Shown: positions 26,434 through 34,993 of the stretch, in pieces
Numbering within the stretch: position 1 is the stretch's first letter
Layout: every line of letters begins with the position of its first letter
Source of the DNA: an uncultured Neisseriaceae bacterium
Lineage (GTDB): Bacteria > Pseudomonadota > Gammaproteobacteria > Burkholderiales > UBA11063
Direction: 5' to 3'
DNA length: 45,049 nt
Assembly (NCBI GenBank): GCA_937952895.1
Contig: CALFYC010000203.1
Coordinates: 1-45,049, forward strand
Translations under genes and position numbers: made by a program
The notes under the pieces: generated by a model
The model's database searches: none
What the model saw: the letters and a program-made list of their open reading frames with translations, nothing else
Told to the model about the DNA's origin: nothing

Positions 26434-27540
26434 TTAATGTAAATTATTGACTAAATTACCCATATCCATACCTAACATATAAACCCCCATATATAAAAAG
26501 CCAATCACGCTAAATACCAAAGTAGTTATTAAAAATTTTAAAAATGTTGATTGCTTTTTAATTGTAGTTACCCCATCTTCAGCTAATGTTTTTGATAATA
26601 CTTCTAAAGAATCGTCTTCACTATATTTAATTTGAATTGCTAATTCTTTAACCATTTGCTTATCTGGAAAATCTAATTTGCTATAAATTAAAGCTTGTCC
26701 AATATCCATTCCATCTGCCATTAAATCTAAAATTACTTCTATACGATAACGAAGATAGGGTTTTGCAAGAGGTAACATTTGATTTAATGCATCAATTTGC
26801 ATAAAGCCAGCTTTACTTAAACTATTTAAAGCAAATAAGAAACCACACCCAACCATAATTCGATACATATTAAATGGTGGTAAATTCTCTAGATATTTCC
26901 GATTTATAGATGCAAAATTTGGTAGAGCCCAAATAATAAATACGCAAGTTACCAGAATCAGTCCAATTAAAATTGGAAACCAAATATAAAAGTTATTCGC
27001 AACAATTACTAATATTCTTGAAGTAGTAGATAAAACGACCTCCTTAGGAATAACTCCTGCCATTTGAGGAATAATATTGACACTAAAATAGTATAAAACC
27101 CATAATAATAGAAATACCAACATAATTGGATAAGCTAAAGCTGATATAAAGGCCTTTTTCATTTCATTGACTTTTAAGTTATTTTCAATTACCGTGGTAA
27201 ATCCCAATGTAATATCATCTTGCTCAGAAGCTGCTATAATCATCGTGTCTTGCTGTGGAATATATTTCGAAAGAGCTTTAGTAAAATCAGCATCTGTGCT
27301 TCGCATTTTTTCAATAACATCTTCATATACATACCACATGCGGCTTTTAAATTCATATTCCTGTTCTAACCCCTGTAATTCGATAACTGCTTCATTAATC
27401 TGCAAATTAGCTGGTTCTCCAGTCATTTTTTCAAGCATACGATACATAGCCATCCGCTTCTGAAAAGTCATAACTGAGACTTTAGTGGTACTCGCCAATT
27501 GATTATTCAATTGTCTTATCATCAAATTTAAATTTTTCAT
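26434..27540 (-). CDS. pilR: Type IV pilus inner-membrane platform protein PilR (GspF family)
   Basis: A 368-residue GspF/PilC-type platform protein. Two cytoplasmic four-helix domains (about 30-130 and 225-325) are each followed by membrane segments: FISALAYPIMLVFLLLWVLYYFSV and WFPILIGLILVTCVFIIWALP in the middle, FLKFLITTLVFSVIGFLYMG at the end. GFMQIDALNQMLPLAKPYLR is a recognisable second-domain motif. It couples the ATPase to the growing pilus base. Seven bases separate it from the upstream ATPase gene, the same order as pilQ-pilR of R64. Confidence 0.87.
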   Translation of the reverse strand: MKNLNLMIRQLNNQLASTTKVSVMTFQKRMAMYRMLEKMTGEPANLQINEAVIELQGLEQEYEFKSRMWYVYEDVIEKMRSTDADFTKALSKYIPQQDTMIIAASEQDDITLGFTTVIENNLKVNEMKKAFISALAYPIMLVFLLLWVLYYFSVNIIPQMAGVIPKEVVLSTTSRILVIVANNFYIWFPILIGLILVTCVFIIWALPNFASINRKYLENLPPFNMYRIMVGCGFLFALNSLSKAGFMQIDALNQMLPLAKPYLRYRIEVILDLMADGMDIGQALIYSKLDFPDKQMVKELAIQIKYSEDDSLEVLSKTLAEDGVTTIKKQSTFLKFLITTLVFSVIGFLYMGVYMLGMDMGNLVNNLH

Positions 27541-27547
27541 ATTAATT

Positions 27548-29146
27548 TCACTTAATTAAGTTCAATAACTCTTCATAATACTTTTGATTAATCCCAGCTG
27601 GTAATTGAATATATTCCAATTCATCTTCTAGATCCAATGGATCAATCAAGCCACGTTTTACTTTTAATAAACCATGCACCATCATTGATATACCATTTAA
27701 CCTTTGTAACCAATATTGCTCTGCTTCATAATTAGACACCAAAATTAACTCCATAAATTTTTGATCACAATTTATAATTTCAGCAACCACCGTCCTACCT
27801 AAATTACCCTCATGACATCGATTACATCCACGTTCATTACGTAACCGAATTCCACTTAAATCAGCCCCATAAGCATTAACCAAGCGATTGATCAAACCAG
27901 GTTCAATCTTTGAGAGATGTTTTTCAATTGGCTCTGAACAATGTGCACATAATTTTTTAACTAATCGCTGAGACATTAAACTTGATATAATCGTTGAATC
28001 ACAAATTAACTCTTTTTCGACACTACTTTCTCCTTCACCACTCACCGTAATTAGCCTTTTTATAATTCCAATTGCAGTTGTAGCATGAACTGATGTCCAT
28101 ACTTGATGGCCCGTCATTGATGCATCAACTGATGCTTTTAACGATCCACCATCTCTAATTTCACCAATCATAATTACATCCGGGTCCAGCCGCATCATGG
28201 CAGTAATTGCTTCACTAAAGATTTCCTTTTTTCGTTTAGTATTTCCTGCCATGACTGGGGTTTGGGTTGCGTATGACATCACCCTTCTTTCAATAATTTG
28301 ATTATCAATATCCTTAAGAATTGAAATCATGCCGCCTATTTCATATTCAACTGGATTTTCTGCAGTAATTACATGTTTTCGGCCATTACTATCACTAATA
28401 ATCATGCCAATAATGATTGACATCGTAGTTGACTTACCAGAACCAGTGGGACCTGCAAAAATATTAATTCCACCTTTTTTACTTTTCGCTTGATTAATTA
28501 ATTCAATTTGAAATGGTTCATAACCTAAAACATCTAAAGTTAGTTGATGTGGATCAGATTTTTTAAGTAACCGACAAACCATAATATAGCCAGAATCAGT
28601 TGGACTAGTTCCAATACGGACTCCGGTAATTCCATCCGGTAAATAAATCGCTTTCATTCTGGCATCTTGACGAGCCTTTGGCTGAAAAGTCTTACCCGCC
28701 TGATCACACATAGTCATGAAAATGGTTTTACATAGAGCATGACCATGAGCTGCGACATATTCATAACTTAACTCCAAATTACCAATTGTGCGAATTTTAA
28801 TTAGACATTCATTCTTGCGCACAGTAATATGCACATCTGAAGCATCTTTTGCTGCAGCTATTGCAAAAATATCACTAGCCTCACGTTGTAATTGTGATGC
28901 TTCATGCGTTGCTTTTAAACTTTGATCATAAAAAGCCCTTATTTCAGCTGAAGATAATGGAATTGGCTTATCATCAAATAACTTTGCTTCTTTAAAATAA
29001 GCAATTTTATTCATAACATGAGGATGATTAACATACGCTTCGTTAAAATACAGTTTCTTATCTGAAGTTAAACAAATATAATCATATAAAGCTGGAGGCA
29101 CCTGGTAAAGTGCACCTTTAGCCGTTAATATTTTCACATTATCCAT
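27548..29146 (-). CDS. pilQ: Type IV pilus assembly ATPase PilQ (GspE/PulE family)
   Basis: The hexameric ATPase that powers pilin polymerisation. Walker A is GPTGSGKSTT (Lys238); the Asp box region and Walker B are MRLDPDVIMIGEIRDGGS, with GGS in place of the usual AET. A His box (TGHQVWTSVHATTA) follows. A metal-binding tetracysteine module is present as CAHC and CNRC near residues 395-435. Residues 80-140 form the N2-like domain (ASDVHITVRKNE). Length 532 matches R64 PilQ. It sits between the PilP-like and PilR genes as in the plasmid pil operon. No second retraction-type ATPase is in the window, in keeping with type IVb systems. Confidence 0.93.
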   Translation of the reverse strand: MDNVKILTAKGALYQVPPALYDYICLTSDKKLYFNEAYVNHPHVMNKIAYFKEAKLFDDKPIPLSSAEIRAFYDQSLKATHEASQLQREASDIFAIAAAKDASDVHITVRKNECLIKIRTIGNLELSYEYVAAHGHALCKTIFMTMCDQAGKTFQPKARQDARMKAIYLPDGITGVRIGTSPTDSGYIMVCRLLKKSDPHQLTLDVLGYEPFQIELINQAKSKKGGINIFAGPTGSGKSTTMSIIIGMIISDSNGRKHVITAENPVEYEIGGMISILKDIDNQIIERRVMSYATQTPVMAGNTKRKKEIFSEAITAMMRLDPDVIMIGEIRDGGSLKASVDASMTGHQVWTSVHATTAIGIIKRLITVSGEGESSVEKELICDSTIISSLMSQRLVKKLCAHCSEPIEKHLSKIEPGLINRLVNAYGADLSGIRLRNERGCNRCHEGNLGRTVVAEIINCDQKFMELILVSNYEAEQYWLQRLNGISMMVHGLLKVKRGLIDPLDLEDELEYIQLPAGINQKYYEELLNLIK

Positions 29147-29161
29147 ATCACACCCCCTTAT

Positions 29162-29857
29162 TTAACGAACCAATATTGGTGGAACCATCACATTTTCAGA
29201 ATTTGCCGGAGTAATTACAGGTGATGGTGATAAACCCATATTTGATAAACCTTTATTAGAAGATTTTTTATCTAAATTAGCTGTATAAATACGTTCCAGA
29301 TAAATATTATTTTTCTTTGAATGCTTAGAATTAGGTTGATAAGTTAAAGTTACTTTTGTCATAGTAATATCAGATACTATATATTTTCCTACATGGGAAC
29401 CAATATTAACTACAAGGGTTCCGCCATCAGCAAATTGAAGCCAAGCAATTTTACGTCCATTCTCATCAATTGCAACACCAGTTACTGTGGTTTGAATTTG
29501 GTCTTGATTAAACCTATCTCCTATAGATTGATTAACTGAATTATTTTTTAACTTATTTAATTCTGCCTGAGTTTTTTCAATCTCTAATTTGCGCTTTAAT
29601 TGCATCAAATCCTCAGCATTATGGTCCAAATTATCAATATTTGATAAGCCACTATTTACTCCAATTTGCGATGAAGTTATAATTAAACTGGATTCTTTAT
29701 ACATAGCAATTTTCGGCTTAATTTTGGACTCTTCAAGGTTTTTTGTTGTAGGAACCAAAATTATTGGATTTAAATTATTGTTAGAGAGATTATTACTCTC
29801 AGAAAACCCTTGAGAAATAAATAATAATAAAATTAACGATAGCATATTTCTAAACAT
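29162..29857 (-). CDS. pilP: PilP-like type IVb pilus biogenesis protein
   Basis: A Sec signal peptide (MFRNMLSLILLLFISQGFS) and a charged coiled-coil segment (LMQLKRKLEIEKTQAELNKL, about residues 85-105) precede a compact C-terminal beta domain. That domain reads TVTGVAIDENGRKIAWLQFADGG and VNIGSHVGKYIVSDITMTKVTL. This fold is seen in PilP of R64 and, distantly, in PilP/GspC periplasmic domains that dock to the secretin. The protein is therefore a periplasmic link between the inner-membrane complex and the secretin. It abuts the PilO-like gene with no gap. Confidence 0.75.
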   Translation of the reverse strand: MFRNMLSLILLLFISQGFSESNNLSNNNLNPIILVPTTKNLEESKIKPKIAMYKESSLIITSSQIGVNSGLSNIDNLDHNAEDLMQLKRKLEIEKTQAELNKLKNNSVNQSIGDRFNQDQIQTTVTGVAIDENGRKIAWLQFADGGTLVVNIGSHVGKYIVSDITMTKVTLTYQPNSKHSKKNNIYLERIYTANLDKKSSNKGLSNMGLSPSPVITPANSENVMVPPILVR

Positions 29858-31327
29858 TTAAATTTCCCCTTGGATTGTCCAGTTATAAAATCCAGTACTT
29901 TGGTTAAATGAGCCATTAATTTGAGTCAATAAGGTATACTCTAAAACTCCATGCTTAAATAAAAAAATAGGTGATAATGTTGAATTTATTGTAAATTTAA
30001 TTGGTTGATTTAATTGATGTGCTGAATTTTGTAACGTCAGATCTAATTTGTAATTAATTGTAGCTTGTTGTAAATTGGTAATTATTTGTTCTTTATTAAT
30101 AGAGTTTAGCTTTCCTTCACGTAATAATAAATGTTTAGTTAAAATACCTGTTTTACCATTTAAACTAGATCCACTTTTACTTCCTGTAAATTGAATAAAT
30201 TGATCCAAAGTTGCTTCAATATCACTATTAAAAGTAAGTTTATAACTTAAAGAATCACAGTGAATATTAGTTAGTATCCAATTAGTTTGATTGGCAAAAT
30301 ATTTATTATTTGGAATAAAACAAAATTTTATTAAAGATTCAGGCGTTATAGCAACCAGCATAGTAGATTTAGTAGCTATTTGATTTGAAACCACTAAATT
30401 ACGTTTATCAAGTATATATGTATAACCATAATATCCAAAAAATCCCAATATAAATAACATAACTAGAGCTTTAACTCTATCAGTTTTAATTCTATTGATT
30501 GGTTGTATTAAAGATTTAGTGAAGTGTTGTTTAAATTTCTTTGAATCATTCCAATAAATTTCATCTGAAGAATAAGCTAAAACATAAATGTTAGGAATTA
30601 AATAACGTAAATTTAAATCTTTGGATTCTTTTAATTCAAACTCAAATTCTTTCTCTTTAATTAACTTTTTGATAATTGGAATGCTTCCATTAACATCTAT
30701 AAAATTAATGCTGGAATATTCTGAATGACTGAAATGAGTATTAATAAAAGCTGCTAATTCAGTTTTATGTTTATGATTAATATTTTCTAAAATTTTAATT
30801 AATAAATTATCATTATGATAAGCATCTGTCAATAATTCATAAATATTAAAGAAATCCTGTGCCACATCTAAAGGTAAATATAAGACTTCAATTTCATAGC
30901 GTTTAGCTTTCTGAAAAATTGATTCTTTAATTGGAGCAAATTCCGAAACATATTCTCCATCATCCGGACAAATGGTCCCATTTAAAATTACAATATAACC
31001 ATAAAGACTTGCAGTTAACAATTCTCCGCTATCATCGTATTCATCAATATTCTTAAATTTATAACAAATAATAGAATTTGCATAATCTGCAGTCAAATTA
31101 GATGATTCAATTATAAATTTACCAAGTGACGCTACTTTCTTTTCACCATTTAAATCAGATTTTTGACAAAATCCCCATGTATGACGGATATTTTTAACTT
31201 GACAATACATATCGTGCTTTGTATCTTTAGTTAATTTACTTAGCTTAATACTGCGCTTATTTTCATCTGGAATTTGCCAAAACATTCCTGTGGCAAATTT
31301 ATAACCATTTTTATTTAAAAGTTTCAT
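29858..31327 (-). CDS. pilO: PilO-like type IVb pilus accessory protein
   Basis: A bitopic protein of 489 residues. The first 285 form a cytoplasmic domain (GFCQKSDLNGEKKVASLGKF, YGYIVILNGTICPDDGEYVS). A single helix at about 288-309 (VKALVMLFILGFFGYYGYTYI) follows, then a 170-residue periplasmic domain. This architecture and size match R64 PilO, which is required for thin pilus assembly and is not the PilO of type IVa pili. Its place between the secretin and PilP-like genes supports the assignment. No enzymatic motif is visible. It likely ties the ATPase or platform to the secretin channel. Confidence 0.72.
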   Translation of the reverse strand: MKLLNKNGYKFATGMFWQIPDENKRSIKLSKLTKDTKHDMYCQVKNIRHTWGFCQKSDLNGEKKVASLGKFIIESSNLTADYANSIICYKFKNIDEYDDSGELLTASLYGYIVILNGTICPDDGEYVSEFAPIKESIFQKAKRYEIEVLYLPLDVAQDFFNIYELLTDAYHNDNLLIKILENINHKHKTELAAFINTHFSHSEYSSINFIDVNGSIPIIKKLIKEKEFEFELKESKDLNLRYLIPNIYVLAYSSDEIYWNDSKKFKQHFTKSLIQPINRIKTDRVKALVMLFILGFFGYYGYTYILDKRNLVVSNQIATKSTMLVAITPESLIKFCFIPNNKYFANQTNWILTNIHCDSLSYKLTFNSDIEATLDQFIQFTGSKSGSSLNGKTGILTKHLLLREGKLNSINKEQIITNLQQATINYKLDLTLQNSAHQLNQPIKFTINSTLSPIFLFKHGVLEYTLLTQINGSFNQSTGFYNWTIQGEI

Positions 31328-31339
31328 AATATCCCAATT

Positions 31340-32947
31340 CTATTGATAAATAACTCTAGGAGTTACTAAAATTACTAATCTAGTTCTGGTATTACTAGCA
31401 TTAACACCACCACCTAAAAGCCAATTATAAGCACTGCCAACTCCTGTATTTTTAATAGTGTTATCATCTGAATCAAAACCAGTTACCACAAAAGTTGCTC
31501 CTGATTTAATTACCACCTTTTGCATAAAATTACGTTGCAATACTTCTGGTAACTGAACACTTCCATTCTCTGATGAATACTGCGCCATATTTTTTAAAGC
31601 AGAAATATTTAATGATAGTTGTAGATTTACCCTTCCATCAGCTTCAATTACAGGCAATACATTTAAACTAAATCCAGTTGTTAGTTGTCCCGGAGTTAAT
31701 GCTGTTTGAGTAGTGCTTGCTGCACCCGTTACAGTTGTTTGTACGGAGGCTAAGTATGATAACTGATCAACAAACTGAACTGGAACTGGTTGATTGGATA
31801 AAGTTGTTAGCGCTGTGCTACTGACTAATGATGCTTTTGTTATAGTACTTAATGCATTAAGAATCAACGAACTTCCATTTGAATCACCAGATGTTGAGGA
31901 AATAGTAAAAGCTTGCGTAGTATTATTTGGAATAAAAACATAGGATGAAACAAATGAAGAGCCTCCAGAACTACTAGATGTAACATCTTGCCCGTTAATT
32001 GCAAAACCACCATTGACTCCTTTTAAAGCCAAATTCCAATTAATTCCATAATTGTCATCTTTGGTTACATCAACATTTAATACCTGAATGTCAATTTGAA
32101 CTTGACGCTTTAAAATTTCATTTTGATTTTTAATGTAATGATCTACACGCATTAAAATTGAAGGGCGATCAGTAACTGTTAATGAAGAAGTAGCTGGAGA
32201 AATACTCAATTTGCCACTTGTTGACAACATTGATTTAACCGCATCATTCAAATTTTGCCATAAATTATTCTGTAAATTAAATGCAATATTCTGTACAGTA
32301 CTTTGGTTAGTTGATGACTGAGATTGACCTCCTGAACCGCCGCTTGAACCACCTCCACTAGAACCAGACTGACCTGCAACTCCACTATTATTATTCATTT
32401 GGTTTTGAACTTGAATATCTCCAGGGATTCCCTTAATTGGCCAAGTTTTAGTTTCAGTATCAGATATGGTAAGTTCACCATCACGATAAAACCACCCAAT
32501 ATCACATCTAGCACTAATCATATTTAGTAGATCAATTAAATTACCATCTTGCTGGGTGATTCTTACATTAGCACAAGTATTATTGCTACTATTTGAAATA
32601 TCTAATACCGTCGGTAAACGAGTTAAATCAGTAATACTGGTTGCAATATTTCTTAAATCAGAAAATTCTTTATCTATTTGAATCTGATTACTAAAGATTG
32701 GTGGTAAAAAATCCGCATTATTTTGTAAAACTACCTGATTGCCAAAATATCCCGCTTTTGCATGTAATATATAATCGTCGTTCTCAAGATTTTTTGCACT
32801 CTTTAATTTATTATCCGCGTTTATAATTCCAGATTCAGTATTATTGATTGAATCTCTGGTTTCACGTGGTAATGCTGTTAATGAACACCCAATTAAATAA
32901 ATACTACCTATTGTGATAATGATCGTATTAAATATAATATTTTTCAT
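31340..32947 (-). CDS. pilN: Type IVb pilus outer-membrane secretin lipoprotein PilN (GspD/BfpB family)
   Basis: A lipoprotein secretin of 535 residues: the lipobox is SIYLIGCS (Cys21). An STN-like domain follows (LIDLLNMISARCDIGWFYRDG). A Gly/Ser/Gln-rich linker near residues 190-215 leads to an N-domain (RQVQIDIQVLNVDVTKDDNYG). The secretin core has LNVLPVIEADGRVNLQLSLNIS and VVTGFDSDD, and ends LVILVTPRVIYQ, the conserved C-terminal strand. The multimer forms the channel through which the pilus leaves. Family and size match PilN of R64 and BfpB of EPEC. It follows the TcpQ-like gene by six bases. Confidence 0.92.
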   Translation of the reverse strand: MKNIIFNTIIITIGSIYLIGCSLTALPRETRDSINNTESGIINADNKLKSAKNLENDDYILHAKAGYFGNQVVLQNNADFLPPIFSNQIQIDKEFSDLRNIATSITDLTRLPTVLDISNSSNNTCANVRITQQDGNLIDLLNMISARCDIGWFYRDGELTISDTETKTWPIKGIPGDIQVQNQMNNNSGVAGQSGSSGGGSSGGSGGQSQSSTNQSTVQNIAFNLQNNLWQNLNDAVKSMLSTSGKLSISPATSSLTVTDRPSILMRVDHYIKNQNEILKRQVQIDIQVLNVDVTKDDNYGINWNLALKGVNGGFAINGQDVTSSSSGGSSFVSSYVFIPNNTTQAFTISSTSGDSNGSSLILNALSTITKASLVSSTALTTLSNQPVPVQFVDQLSYLASVQTTVTGAASTTQTALTPGQLTTGFSLNVLPVIEADGRVNLQLSLNISALKNMAQYSSENGSVQLPEVLQRNFMQKVVIKSGATFVVTGFDSDDNTIKNTGVGSAYNWLLGGGVNASNTRTRLVILVTPRVIYQ

Positions 32948-32953
32948 ACAAAA

Positions 32954-33652
32954 TTACCTATTAATTGGAGTAAAAATCTCTAAGACTTTATTGCTATCAT
33001 ACATTCGCGCTAATATTGGCATGTCAGTCTGCTTTGATGCACTTAAAACTTGGTTTACAGCTGATTCAAATGATCCATAAATATTCCACGTAGTAACAAT
33101 TGGATAATCAGCATTTACATTCCAAATTAATTGCCAACCGGCTTCATTACTCCACTTTGTTAGAGCATTACGTAATGTTTTTTCTTTTGGATTTAAGATC
33201 CAAACTCTTTCATAATTGACAGACTCAGATTTAGAAACATCTAATGATGACAAAACTATTTTTGTTTTACTTTTAGGTAATTCTTTAAGTGGATGAATTG
33301 CATTAAAAGTTAAAATGTTTCCATCAATCAACCAGTTATAACCTAATTTGAATGAGGCTTGATTTAATAAATCTTGAATTGTTCCGTTATCAATACAAAC
33401 CGTAACTGGAATTGGGCTATCTGAAGATTTGTTATTCACTTTAACTTTTAGACCATCTTGTTTATTTAAACGTTCAGTTAACTGATTTATATTGGTAAAT
33501 TTTCTTTGTACCGTAATTTTTTGATCAAGCACACTACTATTTGATGGCAATTTATATAATAATCTAGGATCATTTAGAAAATTATCCGCATAACTTAGTG
33601 TTATACAATAAACTAATAATAAGCAAATTCTATTAATAAAATTCATTCTCAT
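32954..33652 (-). CDS. TcpQ/PilL-like secretin-assisting protein
   Basis: A Sec-exported protein of 232 residues (signal peptide to about residue 22, ITLSYA before DNF). Two domains are visible. One is STN-like, at 45-120 (GTIQDLLNQASFKLGYNWLIDG). The second is a TcpQ C-terminal domain at 145-232, with LRNALTKWSNEAGWQLIWN and IYGSFESAVNQVLSAS. TcpQ in Vibrio cholerae and the PilL C-terminus in R64 bind the secretin and allow it to reach and stay in the outer membrane. Unlike R64 PilL, this protein has no lipobox. It overlaps the preceding unknown gene by four bases and is next to the secretin gene. Confidence 0.8.
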   Translation of the reverse strand: MRMNFINRICLLLVYCITLSYADNFLNDPRLLYKLPSNSSVLDQKITVQRKFTNINQLTERLNKQDGLKVKVNNKSSDSPIPVTVCIDNGTIQDLLNQASFKLGYNWLIDGNILTFNAIHPLKELPKSKTKIVLSSLDVSKSESVNYERVWILNPKEKTLRNALTKWSNEAGWQLIWNVNADYPIVTTWNIYGSFESAVNQVLSASKQTDMPILARMYDSNKVLEIFTPINR

Positions 33653-34140
33653 TTTTCATCCTTATTTGTTTTAGTAATTAAATTACTAATGATATCCATA
33701 CCATGCCGAGTTTCGACATCTCTAACTTGCCTATGAATTTTTAAAGTAAAATCTTCTAGTGCTTTAGATAAATGGTGTGTAGTCGTAGTTAGAAATTGTT
33801 TAAGCTCACTATCAACAGACATATTTAATTCTTGACGTTCTTTTAAATACTCATCAAGTTGAATTACATACTGCTTTTTATGCTCAACTTCTTCCCAATA
33901 TTTGTCGGTTGGCTCAAAATTATATTTTTGTAATAATGTATTAAGTAATTGATTAGCCACCCCATCTTCTAAAGTTTTCATGAATTTTTCATTGGCAAAT
34001 AAATAATTCATAACTATTGATAAATTATTTTCTGATAAGTTATATTCAATTTCCTGACCATTACTTTTTTTATCTAAATGTTCTGGATTAGGAAATAATT
34101 GATCGTTTTTAGCTATTAAATCTTTTTTAAATATTTTCAT
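33649..34140 (-). CDS. Unknown cytoplasmic protein of the pilus operon
   Basis: A soluble, charged protein of 163 residues with no signal peptide or membrane helix. It is largely predicted helical (DGVANQLLNTLLQKYNFEPT, VEHKKQYVIQLDEYLKERQE) and ends in a Lys-rich tail. I do not recognise the family. Its stop overlaps the start of the TcpQ-like gene by four bases, a strong sign of coupling, so it probably serves the pilus system, perhaps as a cytoplasmic regulator or ATPase partner. No homologue comes to mind in R64, tcp or bfp clusters. Confidence 0.65.
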   Translation of the reverse strand: MKIFKKDLIAKNDQLFPNPEHLDKKSNGQEIEYNLSENNLSIVMNYLFANEKFMKTLEDGVANQLLNTLLQKYNFEPTDKYWEEVEHKKQYVIQLDEYLKERQELNMSVDSELKQFLTTTTHHLSKALEDFTLKIHRQVRDVETRHGMDIISNLITKTNKDEK

Positions 34141-34162
34141 AATATTTGCTCCATACTGAATA

Positions 34163-34606
34163 TTATTTGTGCGATTTAGTAATTAAATATTTCAATTTAA
34201 CCACCACATTTCTTAGTTGAAATGGTAATGGATTTTGAATGGTTACCATTTGTGGTATTAATGCTTTTGCATGATATGTTTTAAATATCGTAGCTATATT
34301 ATTAGCAAAGACTTCTGCATTAGGGTTTACATATATAATCTCTATCAAGCTTCCAGGATTTACATTTGCCACATATAAAATAGATCTAATTCTAGGATCA
34401 TTATTTGTAACGTTCTCATCAATTAAAAAATCAAACATCATTGATTGCGAATCAATATAGTATGATTCATCTGAATTTATAGTTAGCAAATTAATATTGG
34501 ATTGAGTTTTATCAATTATTACTCTTTGCTCCATTGCACATACCGTCCCACAAAACATAATTATTATTAATAAGTAGTTAAACATTTTGTTATTATCAAT
34601 CTTCAT
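34163..34606 (-). CDS. Unknown exported protein, first gene of the pilus operon
   Basis: A 147-residue protein with an N-terminal signal peptide (hydrophobic core LLIIIMFCGTVCA; cleavage probably before MEQRV). The mature part is small and beta-rich (SNINLLTINSDESYYIDSQS, SLIEIIYVNPNAEVFANN, PFQLRNVVVKLKYLI), with no recognised domain. It lies 22 bases before the next gene and is the first reading frame after the divergent regulatory region. Position suggests a periplasmic component of the pilus machine. Residues 105-135 (ATIFKTYHAKALIPQMVTIQ) might be a conserved core, but I have no family to compare with. Confidence 0.65.
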   Translation of the reverse strand: MKIDNNKMFNYLLIIIMFCGTVCAMEQRVIIDKTQSNINLLTINSDESYYIDSQSMMFDFLIDENVTNNDPRIRSILYVANVNPGSLIEIIYVNPNAEVFANNIATIFKTYHAKALIPQMVTIQNPLPFQLRNVVVKLKYLITKSHK

Positions 34607-34648
34607 AAACTCATCTTAGGCAGAAGATTAGCAATTTAGTACTAGCAT

Positions 34649-34670
34649 TTTTTGCGAATTTTCGCAAAAA
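34649..34670. promoter_or_regulatory. Perfect inverted repeat, operator candidate
   Basis: TTTTTGCGAA (34649-34658) and its exact complement TTCGCAAAAA (34661-34670) are separated by TT. No coding end lies near to need a terminator, since both flanking genes read away from it. It sits 43 bases before the pilus start codon and 18 bases before an extended -10 on the other strand, a good place for a regulator controlling both directions. Confidence 0.5.
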
Positions 34671-34684
34671 TAACTTAAATCCTC

Positions 34685-34693
34685 TGGTATAAT
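34685..34693 (+). promoter_or_regulatory. Extended -10 promoter candidate (distal) for lipopeptide genes
   Basis: TGGTATAAT matches TGnTATAAT exactly. No good -35 is present. It would give a leader of about 300 bases before the acyl-AMP ligase. Confidence 0.45.
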
Positions 34694-34897
34694 CTCTTTC
34701 AAAGAGTTGACAATAGAAAATAAATGTGCATTGAAACATTTTTCCGTTTTTTTGATTGATAAAATCACAAGGCTCTCTGAATAAAATTCTAAATTAAATA
34801 CCCTCTAGCATCTAATGCTGCATGATAAATCAATCACACTTCATAGGTTAATTAGCTTAACAGATCAACAATCTCTCAGTACTTGATATAAAAGGTA

Positions 34898-34906
34898 TGG
34901 TATAAT
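34898..34906 (+). promoter_or_regulatory. Extended -10 promoter candidate (proximal) for lipopeptide genes
   Basis: TGGTATAAT again, identical to the distal element. TTGATA at 34883-34888 is only 12 bases upstream, too close to serve as a -35. The leader to the ligase start at 34994 would be about 80 bases. Confidence 0.55.
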
Positions 34907-34993
34907 TTACTATCATTTTATTCTTAAAATAAAAACTTAAATGTTGTAAATATAGTAAATTAATAATTAATACAAATATCAATTAATAGAGTA

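Larger units (their letters stand above)
34607..34993. promoter_or_regulatory. Divergent regulatory region between pilus operon and lipopeptide operon
   Basis: 387 bases without a gene. It holds a 10-bp inverted repeat (34649-34670) and two extended -10 elements facing the lipopeptide genes (34685-34693 and 34898-34906), described separately. For the pilus side the best guess is TTGCGA with a 17-base spacer to TAGTAC within and after the inverted repeat, which is weak. A short hairpin AGCAT-CTA-ATGCT lies at 34807-34819 in the lipopeptide leader. Confidence 0.5.
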
